Assembly: GCA_947475825.1 (NCBI GenBank)
Contig: CANJMS010000006.1
Span: 1-49,704, forward strand
Source: Nitrosomonadales bacterium
GTDB taxonomy: Bacteria > Pseudomonadota > Gammaproteobacteria > Burkholderiales > Gallionellaceae
Length of the DNA stretch: 49,704 nt
Direction: 5' to 3'
Made by a program: the position numbers and the translations under genes. Positions 34,401 through 42,066 of the stretch are shown in pieces. A model generated the notes under the pieces. The model searched no databases and was not told where the DNA came from. It saw nothing but the letters and a program-made list of their open reading frames with translations. Position 1 is the stretch's first letter. Each line of letters starts with the position of its first letter.

Positions 34401-34737
34401 TGGACTTGAACCAGCGCTGTGTCGTACGTCGGATGGTAATCCCGGTTTCGATCTTTATGAAGCCGACAGCAGCGGCCAGCCGATTCGTTGGGTCGAGGTT
34501 AAATCGATGACGGGAAGCCTTGAAGATCGACCAGTGGGGCTTTCGCACACGCAGTTCGAGTGCGCACGGAAGCGCGGTGCGGCGTACTGGTTGTACGTCG
34601 TCGAATACGCGACAGACCGTGCGAAGGCTCGGGTGCTCAGGATTCAGGACCCCATTGCCCATGCACGGACATTTACTTTCGACAGGGGCTGGGCAGAAAT
34701 CGCTCAGACGGAGCCACCGGTCCGAATCGATTTCTGA
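31444..34737 (+). CDS. NO VEIN-like protein: Sacsin-type ATPase head and NOV_C (DUF3883) tail (1097 aa)
   Basis: The gene starts with GTG after a GGGAG site. Residues 30-110 form a GHKL/HSP90-like ATP-binding domain as in Sacsin: FELLQNAEDA (N box) and SIGRFGLGFKSVYTVTD (G2 box). A long middle region is unrecognised. A glycine/serine/histidine-rich linker (about 895-945) leads to a NOV_C/DUF3883 domain at 970-1065 with GFDLYEAD and RWVEVKSM, a D...ExK arrangement like a PD-(D/E)XK nuclease. The same two ends occur in the plant protein NO VEIN. In bacteria, such genes sit in defence islands, but their action is unclear to me. It is divergent from the helicase/type III operon and probably belongs to the same locus. 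Confidence 0.85.
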   Translation: MASNYEAICKENRQRYGTEGAQKSGGLAAGLYDDRTHFIFELLQNAEDALGRRGEWHGSRKVTFALNPNRLTLSHFGKPFDEADVRSVCDIAESTKNETSIGRFGLGFKSVYTVTDLPEIHSGDEDFAIEDYVFPKRTDRTVREADETQIVLSLKSEDATTLRDITAGFRHLGPGALLFLRHIDEINWSVEGGASGFYLRNSPKMLGQNVQHITVIGQESGQAEVDQNWLVFHRDVFSAEQQKIGRVEIAFSLVAVKDAPGRWAVQPLASSPLVVFFPTVVESHLGFLVQGPYRTTPSRDNIPPGELWNQHLVKETASLLVEAMLCMRDKAMLDVSALRCLPLNREKFPQGSRFAPMFDAVRQAFQDEPLLLTFDGNYVAANQAKLARTQELRELFSPEQVAMLFGSDVAAWLSGDITQDKAPEILKYLTNELGIDLITPIKLVLILTKTFLEEQPDDWVLRLYEFLSGQEATLRRRLDTIPLIRLENGMHVVAHEGGEAKAFLPSVITTGFPTVRRSVCATPEARAFLSSLKVTEPDPVDDVIRNVLPKYRQETVEVNEETYAADIERIRAGFNTDSGIQKEKLRSALRDTKFVMVVDTGDNTAYVAKPSEVYIATDRLQQLFAGVPDILIVDNEYVCLRGEDIRDLLVSCGASRYLFPQEIPSVLGYSEKAQIRREAGLERASREEPPEDFTLRGLAHLLDLLPTLKIDEAAARVKVLWEALADLETRGTASFYGSYKWGYSHETKTARFDANFIKTLNQVAWVPNADGVLVPPSIVVFDTLGWKPSPFLLTKIAFKPPIIDQLAKAAGIDPAALDLLRKLGITNVADLTTRLGIINPPSEPEPSTDAEPEIDAPSDSDVYGDATDLYGDDMPDIPPGTPDPSEVDSLNSGAGHGDQGRRGTGAPSGSGKGNGGSHGSSSGHGASGSKGSGNGGGHGKRTPGQTGSRPFISYVGTHPDDDGPDHDGLDQVVRMQIEGRAIDLIIGLEPALCRTSDGNPGFDLYEADSSGQPIRWVEVKSMTGSLEDRPVGLSHTQFECARKRGAAYWLYVVEYATDRAKARVLRIQDPIAHARTFTFDRGWAEIAQTEPPVRIDF

Positions 34738-34807
34738 CGGTCACGAATAACAGGTTCCGGGCCACTCAAAGGATAAACAGGCAGGATAAATCGGCGTAGC
34801 CGACCGA

Positions 34808-35917
34808 CTAAACCGGCATCCCTCCATTGTTTCGCACTTCTTGAACGAATGCCTTAGCCAGTTCTTTATAGTCCATCGTCGGCTTGGCTTCCTGCGGTGT
34901 TGCCAAGCCCCGTATTATTTCATACTGGCGCTGATACGCCACTTCGCCATAGTTCAGAAACGTTGTCATCACTTTGTCATGCCCGAGGTTCTGGCTCCAT
35001 GCCTTGAATTCTTCTGGTGTTTTGCAGGTGGTTTCACCCAGCCGAACTAGCGTGTTTCTAAAGCTGTGCGGGTTAAAATAAGGCAGTCCGGCATTGGTGA
35101 ATGCTTCTTTGAAAATAGTTCGTATTGGGGACGCATTGCTCCAATGGCTACGCTCAAGCCCGACAACTTCAAATTGTTTGGATGCACCATAAGCGATTCG
35201 CGTAGATGGAAAAACGGGATCGTCATTACCCCACAGCAACACATCGCGCAGATAGTTTACCCAGTCCACGACTATCTCAATAATTCCATCGCCCACCGGA
35301 AAGAAGGTGGTTGTGAAAGTTTTGCTGAACTTGGTTTTTACGTCTCGCGCATCTTGATAGAAGCTGCCCGAGAGCAAGTCAATGTGCTTCAGTTTCGCTG
35401 ATGCAATGGCGCTATCCCGTGCGCCGGTAAGTAAGGTGAAAGCAACAAGCGCCCGGTTGCGCTGTTCCAGTACCGTGCTGGTTGGCATTGAGGCGATGAC
35501 GTGCTTGATCTGCGCCATCGTGGGGGATCGCTGCTCCCGCTTGGCCGTGGCGATGCGTGTGTCTTTTTCGGACAAGTTGAAATACTCTGCATCAGAATAC
35601 TTGATGCTAGACTTGTAGCCGGTTTCCCTCGATAACCACTGAAAGAATTGCTTGAGCTGGTTTAGGGTCGAGTTCAAGGTCGCCTTGCTCAACTTCTCCC
35701 CGGACAGTTTCGCCTTCTGTTCAGCTAAATGCTTCTTGAACCCGACAGCCTGTTCAAAGTGAAAGGTCTTGAAGTCACGATGCTTGCCATAGACCTCAAA
35801 CCGGTTGAGCGCCTTCGCCACCGCGTCCACGGTCGGTTCGCTATGCCGCATGGCTTCTTTCAAATACGCGAAGTATTTGCGCTTGATTCTCTCGTTTTTG
35901 GCATTGTGTGTCGGCAT
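34808..35917 (-). CDS. Tyrosine recombinase of element 2 (369 aa)
   Basis: AGGGAGA lies seven bases before the ATG. The N-terminal 130 residues look like a SAM-like core-binding domain (FKKHLAEQKAKLSGEKLSKATLNSTLNQLKQFFQWLSRE). The catalytic residues follow the family order: arginine in TGARDSAIAS (near 166), HSFRNTLVRL (near 283), then LGHDKVMTTFLNYG (near 312-325) with a histidine and the likely nucleophile tyrosine. It is not P4-like and is clearly different from the integrase of element 1, so the two elements integrated independently. No tRNA is seen nearby, and the attachment site is unknown. Confidence 0.88.
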   Translation of the reverse strand: MPTHNAKNERIKRKYFAYLKEAMRHSEPTVDAVAKALNRFEVYGKHRDFKTFHFEQAVGFKKHLAEQKAKLSGEKLSKATLNSTLNQLKQFFQWLSRETGYKSSIKYSDAEYFNLSEKDTRIATAKREQRSPTMAQIKHVIASMPTSTVLEQRNRALVAFTLLTGARDSAIASAKLKHIDLLSGSFYQDARDVKTKFSKTFTTTFFPVGDGIIEIVVDWVNYLRDVLLWGNDDPVFPSTRIAYGASKQFEVVGLERSHWSNASPIRTIFKEAFTNAGLPYFNPHSFRNTLVRLGETTCKTPEEFKAWSQNLGHDKVMTTFLNYGEVAYQRQYEIIRGLATPQEAKPTMDYKELAKAFVQEVRNNGGMPV

Positions 35918-35965
35918 GTTTTTTCTCCCTATCTCAAGTCACTATTTACGGTAGGCTGGTTGCTC

Positions 35966-36268
35966 TCAACTATGTGCGACCAATACGACTCCACTAATAT
36001 TGATCGGAATGAGCCCGGCATCTGCCGTCGCCGAATTGTTCAATTGTGACCGATGATATTCCATTAAATCGGCAAGTTCCCGAAAATTCCTTTCCACTAT
36101 ATCGAAAGCAATTATGATCGGTTGCAGATTGGAGATGACACTACAAATTTCGTGAAATTCGGTGAGAACATCCGCACTTAGCGAGGGGTTATGTACGACA
36201 GAATCAAAGCTCCAGCCGGGTTTGGGTATGTAGTAACCGAATCTGCGTACATCTGTTGTTGCGGACAT
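35966..36268 (-). CDS. Small hypothetical protein upstream of the integrase (100 aa)
   Basis: The frame starts MSATTDVRRFGYYIPKPGWSFDSVVHNPSL and is helical in the middle (FHEICSVISNLQPIIIAFDIVERNFRELADLMEY). No family is recognised and the ribosome binding site is weak. It lies 48 bases upstream of the integrase in the same direction and could be co-transcribed with it. It may be part of element 2 or the last chromosomal gene before it. The rest of the gap to 36373 contains only short inverted repeats and no clear terminator. Confidence 0.45.
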   Translation of the reverse strand: MSATTDVRRFGYYIPKPGWSFDSVVHNPSLSADVLTEFHEICSVISNLQPIIIAFDIVERNFRELADLMEYHRSQLNNSATADAGLIPINISGVVLVAHS

Positions 36269-36373
36269 GTCTTGGTTTATCTATCTGACTCCAAGTAAAA
36301 TGGCCTCATCTGGGTAAGCAAGTGTAGTGTGCGTTGCGCGCACGACTGGGATAGCACCTTTCCCACTGATTCT

Positions 36374-37390
36374 TTACAGCGTGCGCCCAACCGCTTTCGC
36401 AATCGCATCTAATGTGCCCATCAACTTTTTCAATTCAACCGGGGTCAAGGCTTGATCGGCATCACACCACGCATCGACTGGATTCGGATGCATTTCGACC
36501 AACAAGCCATCGGCTCCCGCAGCGACCGCCGCTTGCGATAAGGCGGCTACCATCCACGCTTTGCCGCCTGCGTGCGAGGGATCAACAATCACGGGTAGAT
36601 GGGTTTCTTTTTTCAATACCGGAATAGCGGTTACGTCCAACACGTTGCGGTAGTAGGTTTCAAACGTGCGGATACCGCGCTCGCAGAAAATAATATTATG
36701 GTTGCCGCCTGCTGCGATGTATTCCGCTGCCATCAGCCATTCCGAGATGGTGGCAGACATACCGCGCTTCAAAATTACTGGCTTGTTGATGCGCCCCACT
36801 TCTTTGAGCAGATCAAAATTCTGCATATTGCGTGTGCCGATTTGAATCACGTCCACATCTTGTTCCAGAAAAGTATCCAGCATCCGTATGTCCATCAGCT
36901 CGGTGACGATGGGTAATTTATATTTGCTGGCAGCCCTGCGGAACATGTCCAGCCCTTCCACGCCCTTGCCCTGAAAAGTGTAGGGACTGGTGCGCGGTTT
37001 GAACGCGCCGCCACGCATTAAACGACAGCCCGCTTCATGCACAAATTTCGCGGATAAGTCCATCTGCTCCTGTGTCTCTACCGAACACGGCCCTGCGATA
37101 ATTTGTATTTGCTTGCCCCCAACCGGTATGCCTGACACATCAATAACGGTGTTTTGCGGATGCGATTCACGCGACACGATTTTGTATTGCTTGACGATGT
37201 GCATGGCAGATTCCACACCCGGCAGCGGCGTGAACATCTCCTCGGTTAATGGTCTTTCATCACCGATTGCGCCGATTACGGTGCGCTCGATACCGCGCGA
37301 AATGTTCGCCTCCAACCCGGCATCTTTCAACCGTTTGACCACTGCACCAATTTGCTCGTCCGTCACATCTCTATTCATTACTATAATCAC
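36374..37390 (-). CDS. aroF: 3-deoxy-7-phosphoheptulonate (DAHP) synthase, class I-beta with N-terminal regulatory domain (338 aa)
   Basis: The start is taken as the GTG at 37390 that overlaps the hisC stop (GTGTGA), with GGGAGA six bases upstream; the reading frame extends further but only as a shadow of hisC. The first 70 residues (IIVMNRDVTDEQIGAVVKRL) are the ferredoxin-like domain of the Thermotoga-type enzyme, which usually mediates feedback by aromatic amino acids. The catalytic barrel shows IAGPCSVE, GGAFKPRTSPYTFQG, IGTRNMQN, ILKRGMS and VDPSHAGGK. It condenses PEP and erythrose-4-phosphate, the entry to the shikimate pathway. It is the last gene of the biosynthetic operon visible here. 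Confidence 0.9.
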   Translation of the reverse strand: MIIVMNRDVTDEQIGAVVKRLKDAGLEANISRGIERTVIGAIGDERPLTEEMFTPLPGVESAMHIVKQYKIVSRESHPQNTVIDVSGIPVGGKQIQIIAGPCSVETQEQMDLSAKFVHEAGCRLMRGGAFKPRTSPYTFQGKGVEGLDMFRRAASKYKLPIVTELMDIRMLDTFLEQDVDVIQIGTRNMQNFDLLKEVGRINKPVILKRGMSATISEWLMAAEYIAAGGNHNIIFCERGIRTFETYYRNVLDVTAIPVLKKETHLPVIVDPSHAGGKAWMVAALSQAAVAAGADGLLVEMHPNPVDAWCDADQALTPVELKKLMGTLDAIAKAVGRTL

Positions 37391-38559
37391 ACTGCTTCTC
37401 CCAACACCTGCGCCAAAGCAGATAGAAATTTTTCGTTTTCGGATTCCAGACCAATGCTCACGCGCAAATAATCGGGCATGTCGTAATTCGCCACGGGTCG
37501 CACAATAACGCCCAGCTCCAGCAATTGACGGTAGGCTTTGCCCGCATTGATTTTTTTCTCGGCATGGGTAATTTTGAAACATACAAAATTACCCAACGAT
37601 GGAATAAATTGCAGCCCTAATTTTTTAAGCCCCTGTGTGACTTGTACCATGCCGCGTTGATTCATCTCACACGTTTGCCTGACAAAATCTAAATCACCCA
37701 AAGCCGCCACGGCTGCCGCTTGCGCCACACTGTTCACATTAAACGGTTGGCGCACTCGATTAAGCATATCGGCCACTTCGCTGTGCATCAGCGCATAGCC
37801 AACACGCAAACCAGCCAAACCATAAGCCTTGGAAAAGGTGCGCGAAATAATCAAATTAGGAAATTCGTGCAGTCCCCTCGCCGCCGCGTTCCCAACGGCT
37901 TCACCGTTACCCTTGTGCAGCCAGCTCACCGCGTCATACCGCAGATTTTCGGGCAAGTATTCGTTATACGCCTCATCCAACACCACCAATATATTCGACG
38001 GCAAAGCGCGCATAAATTCCAGCAATTCAGCTGCGCTTAAAAATGTGCCAGTGGGATTATTCGGATTAGCGATAAACACCATTTTCACTTGGTGCTGTAC
38101 TGCGGCCTGCAACATAGCGGGCAAGTCGTGACCAAAATCCTTGGTGGCAGGCACGCTGATTCCAGTCGCACCCACAGCTTGCGTGGCTAATGCGTACACA
38201 GCAAAAGCATGGGCGGCATACACTGCCTTGTCACCGACGCTCAGAAAAGCGCGCGCGGATAATTCCAGTAAATCATTCGAGCCATTGCCGAGCACGATGT
38301 TGGCTGTGTCAATTTTATAGCGCTGCGACAAGGCCGATTTCAGCTCGAAGCCATTGCCGTCTGGGTAGCGTGCGATGTCATTAATTGCCTTGTGCATTGC
38401 GGCAATCGCATGCGGACTGGCACCCAGAGGATTTTCATTAGAAGCCAGTTTTACAATGCCGCTGATGCCCAACTCGCGTTCCAGTTCGGCAATCAGTTTG
38501 CCGGGTTGATAGGGCGCAATGGCGCGGATGTAGGGTGGTGCCAGGTCAGAATAATTCAT
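37387..38559 (-). CDS. hisC: Histidinol-phosphate aminotransferase (390 aa)
   Basis: The ATG at 38559 is preferred over a TTG nine bases earlier. The sequence KLASNENPLGASPHAI and the PLP-lysine motif SRTFSKAYGLAGLRVGY are typical of HisC, as are NPNNPTG and VLDEAYNEY. The enzyme converts imidazole-acetol phosphate to histidinol phosphate and, in bacteria that carry hisC next to pheA and aroF, commonly also transaminates phenylpyruvate or prephenate. It begins 12 bases after the pheA stop and overlaps the aroF start, so it sits within a tight operon. Confidence 0.92.
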   Translation of the reverse strand: MNYSDLAPPYIRAIAPYQPGKLIAELERELGISGIVKLASNENPLGASPHAIAAMHKAINDIARYPDGNGFELKSALSQRYKIDTANIVLGNGSNDLLELSARAFLSVGDKAVYAAHAFAVYALATQAVGATGISVPATKDFGHDLPAMLQAAVQHQVKMVFIANPNNPTGTFLSAAELLEFMRALPSNILVVLDEAYNEYLPENLRYDAVSWLHKGNGEAVGNAAARGLHEFPNLIISRTFSKAYGLAGLRVGYALMHSEVADMLNRVRQPFNVNSVAQAAAVAALGDLDFVRQTCEMNQRGMVQVTQGLKKLGLQFIPSLGNFVCFKITHAEKKINAGKAYRQLLELGVIVRPVANYDMPDYLRVSIGLESENEKFLSALAQVLGEAV

Positions 38560-38571
38560 AAAATTCAAAAG

Positions 38572-39651
38572 TTAAACAGCGACCGGATACGAACCCAACA
38601 CTTTAACAAACGGCGCGATTTGCCTTAATTCAAGCAAAGCTGCTGCCACTTTGGAATCGCTTTGATGTCCCTCTATATCTACAAAAAACACGTACTCCCA
38701 TAAACCAGAACGCGCTGGCCGCGATTCCAATTTAGTCATACTCACACCGTGCCGAGCCAGCGGAACCAGCAAATCATGCACCGCGCCAGGGCGATTAGCA
38801 GCGGTCATCACCAGCGAAGTTTTATCGATACCAGAAGGCGCGATATGTTGATTGCCGAGTACTAAAAAGCGTGTGGTGTTATTGGGTTCATCCTCGATAT
38901 TTCTGGCTAGCACATTCAAGCCAAAAATCTCGGCAGCGCGCTCACTGGCTATCGCTACGCTATATGAATTTTCTACTGCCAGCCGCGCAGCTTCCGCGTT
39001 GCTAGACGTGGGTATACGTACCGCTCGTGGCAAATTCGCATTCAGCCATCCTTGACATTGCCCCAATGATTGAGGATGCGAATATACCGTCTTAATCGCG
39101 CTCAAATTATTATGTTTTTTGGATTTGACCTGTCCCAACAAACACTGGTGAATAGGAATGATTACTTCGCCACAAATTTGCAGTGCGCTTTGCAGTAACA
39201 AATCCAGCGTACGTCCTACAGCACCCTCAGTAGAATTTTCGGCTGGCACCACGCCATATTGTGTAACGCCACTTTCCACAATGCGAAACACATCATCTAT
39301 CGTTGCACAAGATTTTCCCGCCATTGCACTGCCAAATCGCTTCAAAGTTGCCAGCTCGCTGAACGTGCCCTCAGGCCCCAGATAAGCCACGGTCAGAGCT
39401 TCTTCCAGCGCACGGCACTGCGACATCACTTCGGTAAACAATTGAACTATAGCGGCATTACTTAACGGCCCTGTGTTGTGCACTTGTAAACGTCTGAGTA
39501 CCTGCGCCTCACGCTCGGGACGCAGAATTTTTCCGTCTTCCTTGAGGTGACCAATCTGTTGCGCAAATATCGCGCGTTGATTTAACAGCTTGAGTATTTC
39601 ATCATCAATGCTGTCTATTTTTTCTCGGCACTGTTTAAGTTTTACACTCAT
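38572..39651 (-). CDS. pheA: Bifunctional chorismate mutase / prephenate dehydratase (P-protein, 359 aa)
   Basis: An AroQ-type chorismate mutase domain opens the protein (LKQCREKIDSIDDEILKLLNQRA). A prephenate dehydratase domain follows (VAYLGPEGTFSE, then NSTEGAVGRTLDLL and TRFLVLG), and a C-terminal ACT domain has the phenylalanine-binding ESRPARSGLWEYVFFVD. The start at 39651 sits right behind a purine-rich GGGGGCGGGG; in-frame ATGs at 39678 and 39681 are possible. The enzyme converts chorismate to phenylpyruvate and is normally feedback-inhibited by phenylalanine. Confidence 0.93.
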   Translation of the reverse strand: MSVKLKQCREKIDSIDDEILKLLNQRAIFAQQIGHLKEDGKILRPEREAQVLRRLQVHNTGPLSNAAIVQLFTEVMSQCRALEEALTVAYLGPEGTFSELATLKRFGSAMAGKSCATIDDVFRIVESGVTQYGVVPAENSTEGAVGRTLDLLLQSALQICGEVIIPIHQCLLGQVKSKKHNNLSAIKTVYSHPQSLGQCQGWLNANLPRAVRIPTSSNAEAARLAVENSYSVAIASERAAEIFGLNVLARNIEDEPNNTTRFLVLGNQHIAPSGIDKTSLVMTAANRPGAVHDLLVPLARHGVSMTKLESRPARSGLWEYVFFVDIEGHQSDSKVAAALLELRQIAPFVKVLGSYPVAV

Positions 39652-39701
39652 CCCCGCCCCCTTTTTCTTACTCGCCATCATGTTCAAATCTTTTCCGGCC
39701 T

Positions 39702-40886
39702 TTATTTTTGCAACGGCAAATCGCGCACCATTAACACACCAGGAATGGCAGCTATCTGTGCAATCACCGTCGCTGGGGCAGCACTATCAGTATCTACCAA
39801 GGTATATGCCATTTCGCCGCGCGATTTATTGAGCATATTGTGAATATTAACGCCCGCAGCCGCCAGCGCAGTAGAAATTTGCCCAAGCATGTTCGGCACG
39901 TTCGCGTTGGCAATGGCTAGTCTAAATTTGGATTCACGCGGCATTACCACGGTTGGAAAATTAACTGTGTTGACCAAATTACCGTGCTCCAAATAATCGC
40001 GCACTTGATCTACCACCATCACCGCGCAATTCTCTTCTGCCTCCTGCGTCGACGCACCTAAATGTGGCAAAGAGATGACCGCAGCATTGCCTTGCATTTT
40101 TTGCGTAGGGAAATCGCACACGTAATATCGGATGTGCTGTGTCGCGATGCCAGCCAACACAGCATCCTCATCGACAATGCCTTCCCGTGCAAAGTTCAGC
40201 AACACACAGCCGGGTTTCATCACTTGTACGCGCGCTGCGTTAATTAAGCCGCGTGTGGCATTTACCAAGGGGATATGTAGCGTTACAAAATCGCTGTGCT
40301 TCAACAAATCTTCCTTACTGCTGGCCTTTTTTACCTGCGAGGGCAAACCCCAGGCCGCATCCACAGTAATTTCCGGGTCATGCCCGATCACCTGCATCCC
40401 CAGGCCAATAGCGGCATCTGCCACCAAGCGACCAATTGCGCCCAAACCGATAATGCCTAAAGTGCGGCCACGCAATTCCGTGCCAGCATATTTTTTCTTA
40501 CCTGCCTCTACTTGCTTGTGCAGACTGTCGTCATCACCGCGCAAACCTGCTGCAAAATTCCATGCGGGAATCAAATTACGCGAAGCCACCAACATGCCAG
40601 CAACCACTAATTCTTTTACCGCATTGGCATTCGCGCCAGCGGCATTAAATACCGGGACTCCGCGTGCATTCATTTTTGCCACGGGCACATTGTTGGTTCC
40701 CGCACCTGCCCGTGCAATGGCTTTAACACCGGGCGGAATTTCCATTTGCAGCATGTCGTGCGAACGTACCAAAATGGCATCGGGTTGGGCGACCTCGCTG
40801 GATACGGTGTAGCGATTCGCTGGGAAACGCTTTAAACCCACAGCCGCAATATGATTCAAAGTTAAAATTTTAAATACGGGTTGCAT
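39702..40886 (-). CDS. serA: D-3-phosphoglycerate dehydrogenase (394 aa)
   Basis: The Rossmann NAD-binding motif GIIGLGAIGRLVADAAIGLGM lies near residue 145. Active-site parts are RAGAGTNNVPV, NFAREGIVDEDA and LPHLGASTQEAEENCA, in which the histidine of LPHLGAS completes the catalytic pair. A short ACT domain closes the protein (LVDTDSAAPATVIAQIAAIPGVLMVR). It catalyses the first step of serine synthesis, directly upstream of the product used by SerC, whose gene is next to it (26-bp gap). Confidence 0.93.
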   Translation of the reverse strand: MQPVFKILTLNHIAAVGLKRFPANRYTVSSEVAQPDAILVRSHDMLQMEIPPGVKAIARAGAGTNNVPVAKMNARGVPVFNAAGANANAVKELVVAGMLVASRNLIPAWNFAAGLRGDDDSLHKQVEAGKKKYAGTELRGRTLGIIGLGAIGRLVADAAIGLGMQVIGHDPEITVDAAWGLPSQVKKASSKEDLLKHSDFVTLHIPLVNATRGLINAARVQVMKPGCVLLNFAREGIVDEDAVLAGIATQHIRYYVCDFPTQKMQGNAAVISLPHLGASTQEAEENCAVMVVDQVRDYLEHGNLVNTVNFPTVVMPRESKFRLAIANANVPNMLGQISTALAAAGVNIHNMLNKSRGEMAYTLVDTDSAAPATVIAQIAAIPGVLMVRDLPLQK

Positions 40887-40912
40887 ATGGACTCTCTCCG
40901 TTACCTTTCTGC

Positions 40913-41995
40913 TTAGGGTACTTTTCGGGCAAACTCACCCATGAACGAAACTAATGCCTGCACGCCTGCCAACGGCATGGCATTATAAATTGAAGCGCGC
41001 ATTCCGCCGACCGAGCGATGCCCTTTCAATTGCATCAAACCCTGCTGTTCGGCTTGCTTAAGAAATGCGTTATCGAGGCTGGCATTTTGCAGAGTGAAAG
41101 CGACATTCATGCGTGAACGATCGGCGCAAGCCACAGGACAGTTGTAAAAACCATTGCTGCTGTCAATGGCACTGTACAACATCGCTGCTTTAGCAATGTT
41201 GGTCTTTTCAATGGCCGCTACGCCACCGTTGCGCTTGAGCCATTTAAAAACCAAGCCTGCAATATAGATACCGTATGTGGGCGGCGTGTTGTACATGGAA
41301 TCATTATCGGCATGGACTTTATAATTCAGCATCGACGGCGCATTGGATGGCGCATCACCGAGCAAATCTTCACGCACGATGACAATACACAAACCTGCCG
41401 GGCCTATATTTTTTTGCGCGCCTGCGTAAATCACACCATGTTTTGCAACGTCCACTGTGCGCGACAAAATGTTCGATGACATATCGGCGACCAAGGGAAC
41501 ATCGCCTACTGCGGGTATCGAATTAAACTCCACGCCACCGATAGTTTCATTCGATGTGTAATGCAAATAGGCAGCGTTGGTATCGCACTGCCAACTATCA
41601 AACGGGGGGATGTAGCTGAAGTTTTTGTCGGCACTGTTACAAACAACATTTACTTTGCAAAATTTACCCGCCTCAGCAATGGCCTTTTTTGACCACTCGC
41701 CTGTATTCACATAGTCGGCTGTAGCCTTGCCACACAACAGATTTAGCGGCACCATGGCAAATTGCAAATGTGCACCACCCTGCAAGAACAGCACTTTGTA
41801 ATTAGTCGGAATAGCCAGCAAATCGCGCAAGTCTATTTGCGCTGCCTCTGCGATACCCATGAACTCTTTGCCGCGATGGCTCATCTCCATCACCGACATA
41901 CCTGTGCCTTGCCAATCGAGCAATTCCTGCTGCGCCTGGAATAACACTTCACGCGGAAGTACGGCGGGACCCGCGCTGAAATTGTACATCACCAT
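40913..41995 (-). CDS. serC: Phosphoserine aminotransferase (360 aa)
   Basis: The protein opens with [15 protein letters not shown] and has the PLP lysine in [20 protein letters not shown], typical of SerC, as well as [18 protein letters not shown] and [16 protein letters not shown]. It converts phosphohydroxypyruvate to phosphoserine and acts in the pyridoxine route in many proteobacteria. The ATG at 41995 follows GGAAAG; an ATG two codons on is an alternative. It is the first biosynthetic gene after gyrA. Confidence 0.95.
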   Translation of the reverse strand: MVMYNFSAGPAVLPREVLFQAQQELLDWQGTGMSVMEMSHRGKEFMGIAEAAQIDLRDLLAIPTNYKVLFLQGGAHLQFAMVPLNLLCGKATADYVNTGEWSKKAIAEAGKFCKVNVVCNSADKNFSYIPPFDSWQCDTNAAYLHYTSNETIGGVEFNSIPAVGDVPLVADMSSNILSRTVDVAKHGVIYAGAQKNIGPAGLCIVIVREDLLGDAPSNAPSMLNYKVHADNDSMYNTPPTYGIYIAGLVFKWLKRNGGVAAIEKTNIAKAAMLYSAIDSSNGFYNCPVACADRSRMNVAFTLQNASLDNAFLKQAEQQGLMQLKGHRSVGGMRASIYNAMPLAGVQALVSFMGEFARKVP

Positions 41996-42023
41996 ATTTT
42001 TTTCTTTCCTTCATAAAACCTAA

Positions 42024-42062
42024 AGAAGAGGGGGAAAGCTGCACTGCACCCCCCCTCTTCTC
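42024..42062 (-). terminator. Hairpin between gyrA and serC (terminator or attenuator)
   Basis: AGAAGAGGGGG (42024-42034) pairs with the C-rich arm ending CTCTTCT (42049-42061). On the minus strand the stem is followed by TTTAGGTTTT, an imperfect T-tract, so it could terminate most gyrA transcripts but allow read-through into serC. Confidence 0.6.
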
Positions 42063-42066
42063 GTCA

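Larger units (their letters stand above)
23513..36300. mobile_element. Integrative element 2 (defence island) with its own tyrosine recombinase
   Basis: The unit starts where the yedK frame is cut and ends before aroF. It holds a type III restriction-modification operon, a helicase-nuclease, a NO VEIN-like protein and an integrase at the right end. By eye the DNA of 23758-34737 is richer in G and C than the core genes to the right. The right edge is only approximate (36269-36373), because I found no terminal direct repeat. Confidence 0.5.

Noticed and set aside
36320-36373. Terminator behind aroF
   Set aside because: Two short stems can be drawn (GGGA/TCCC and GTGCG/CGCAC), but no T-tract follows on the transcribed strand.
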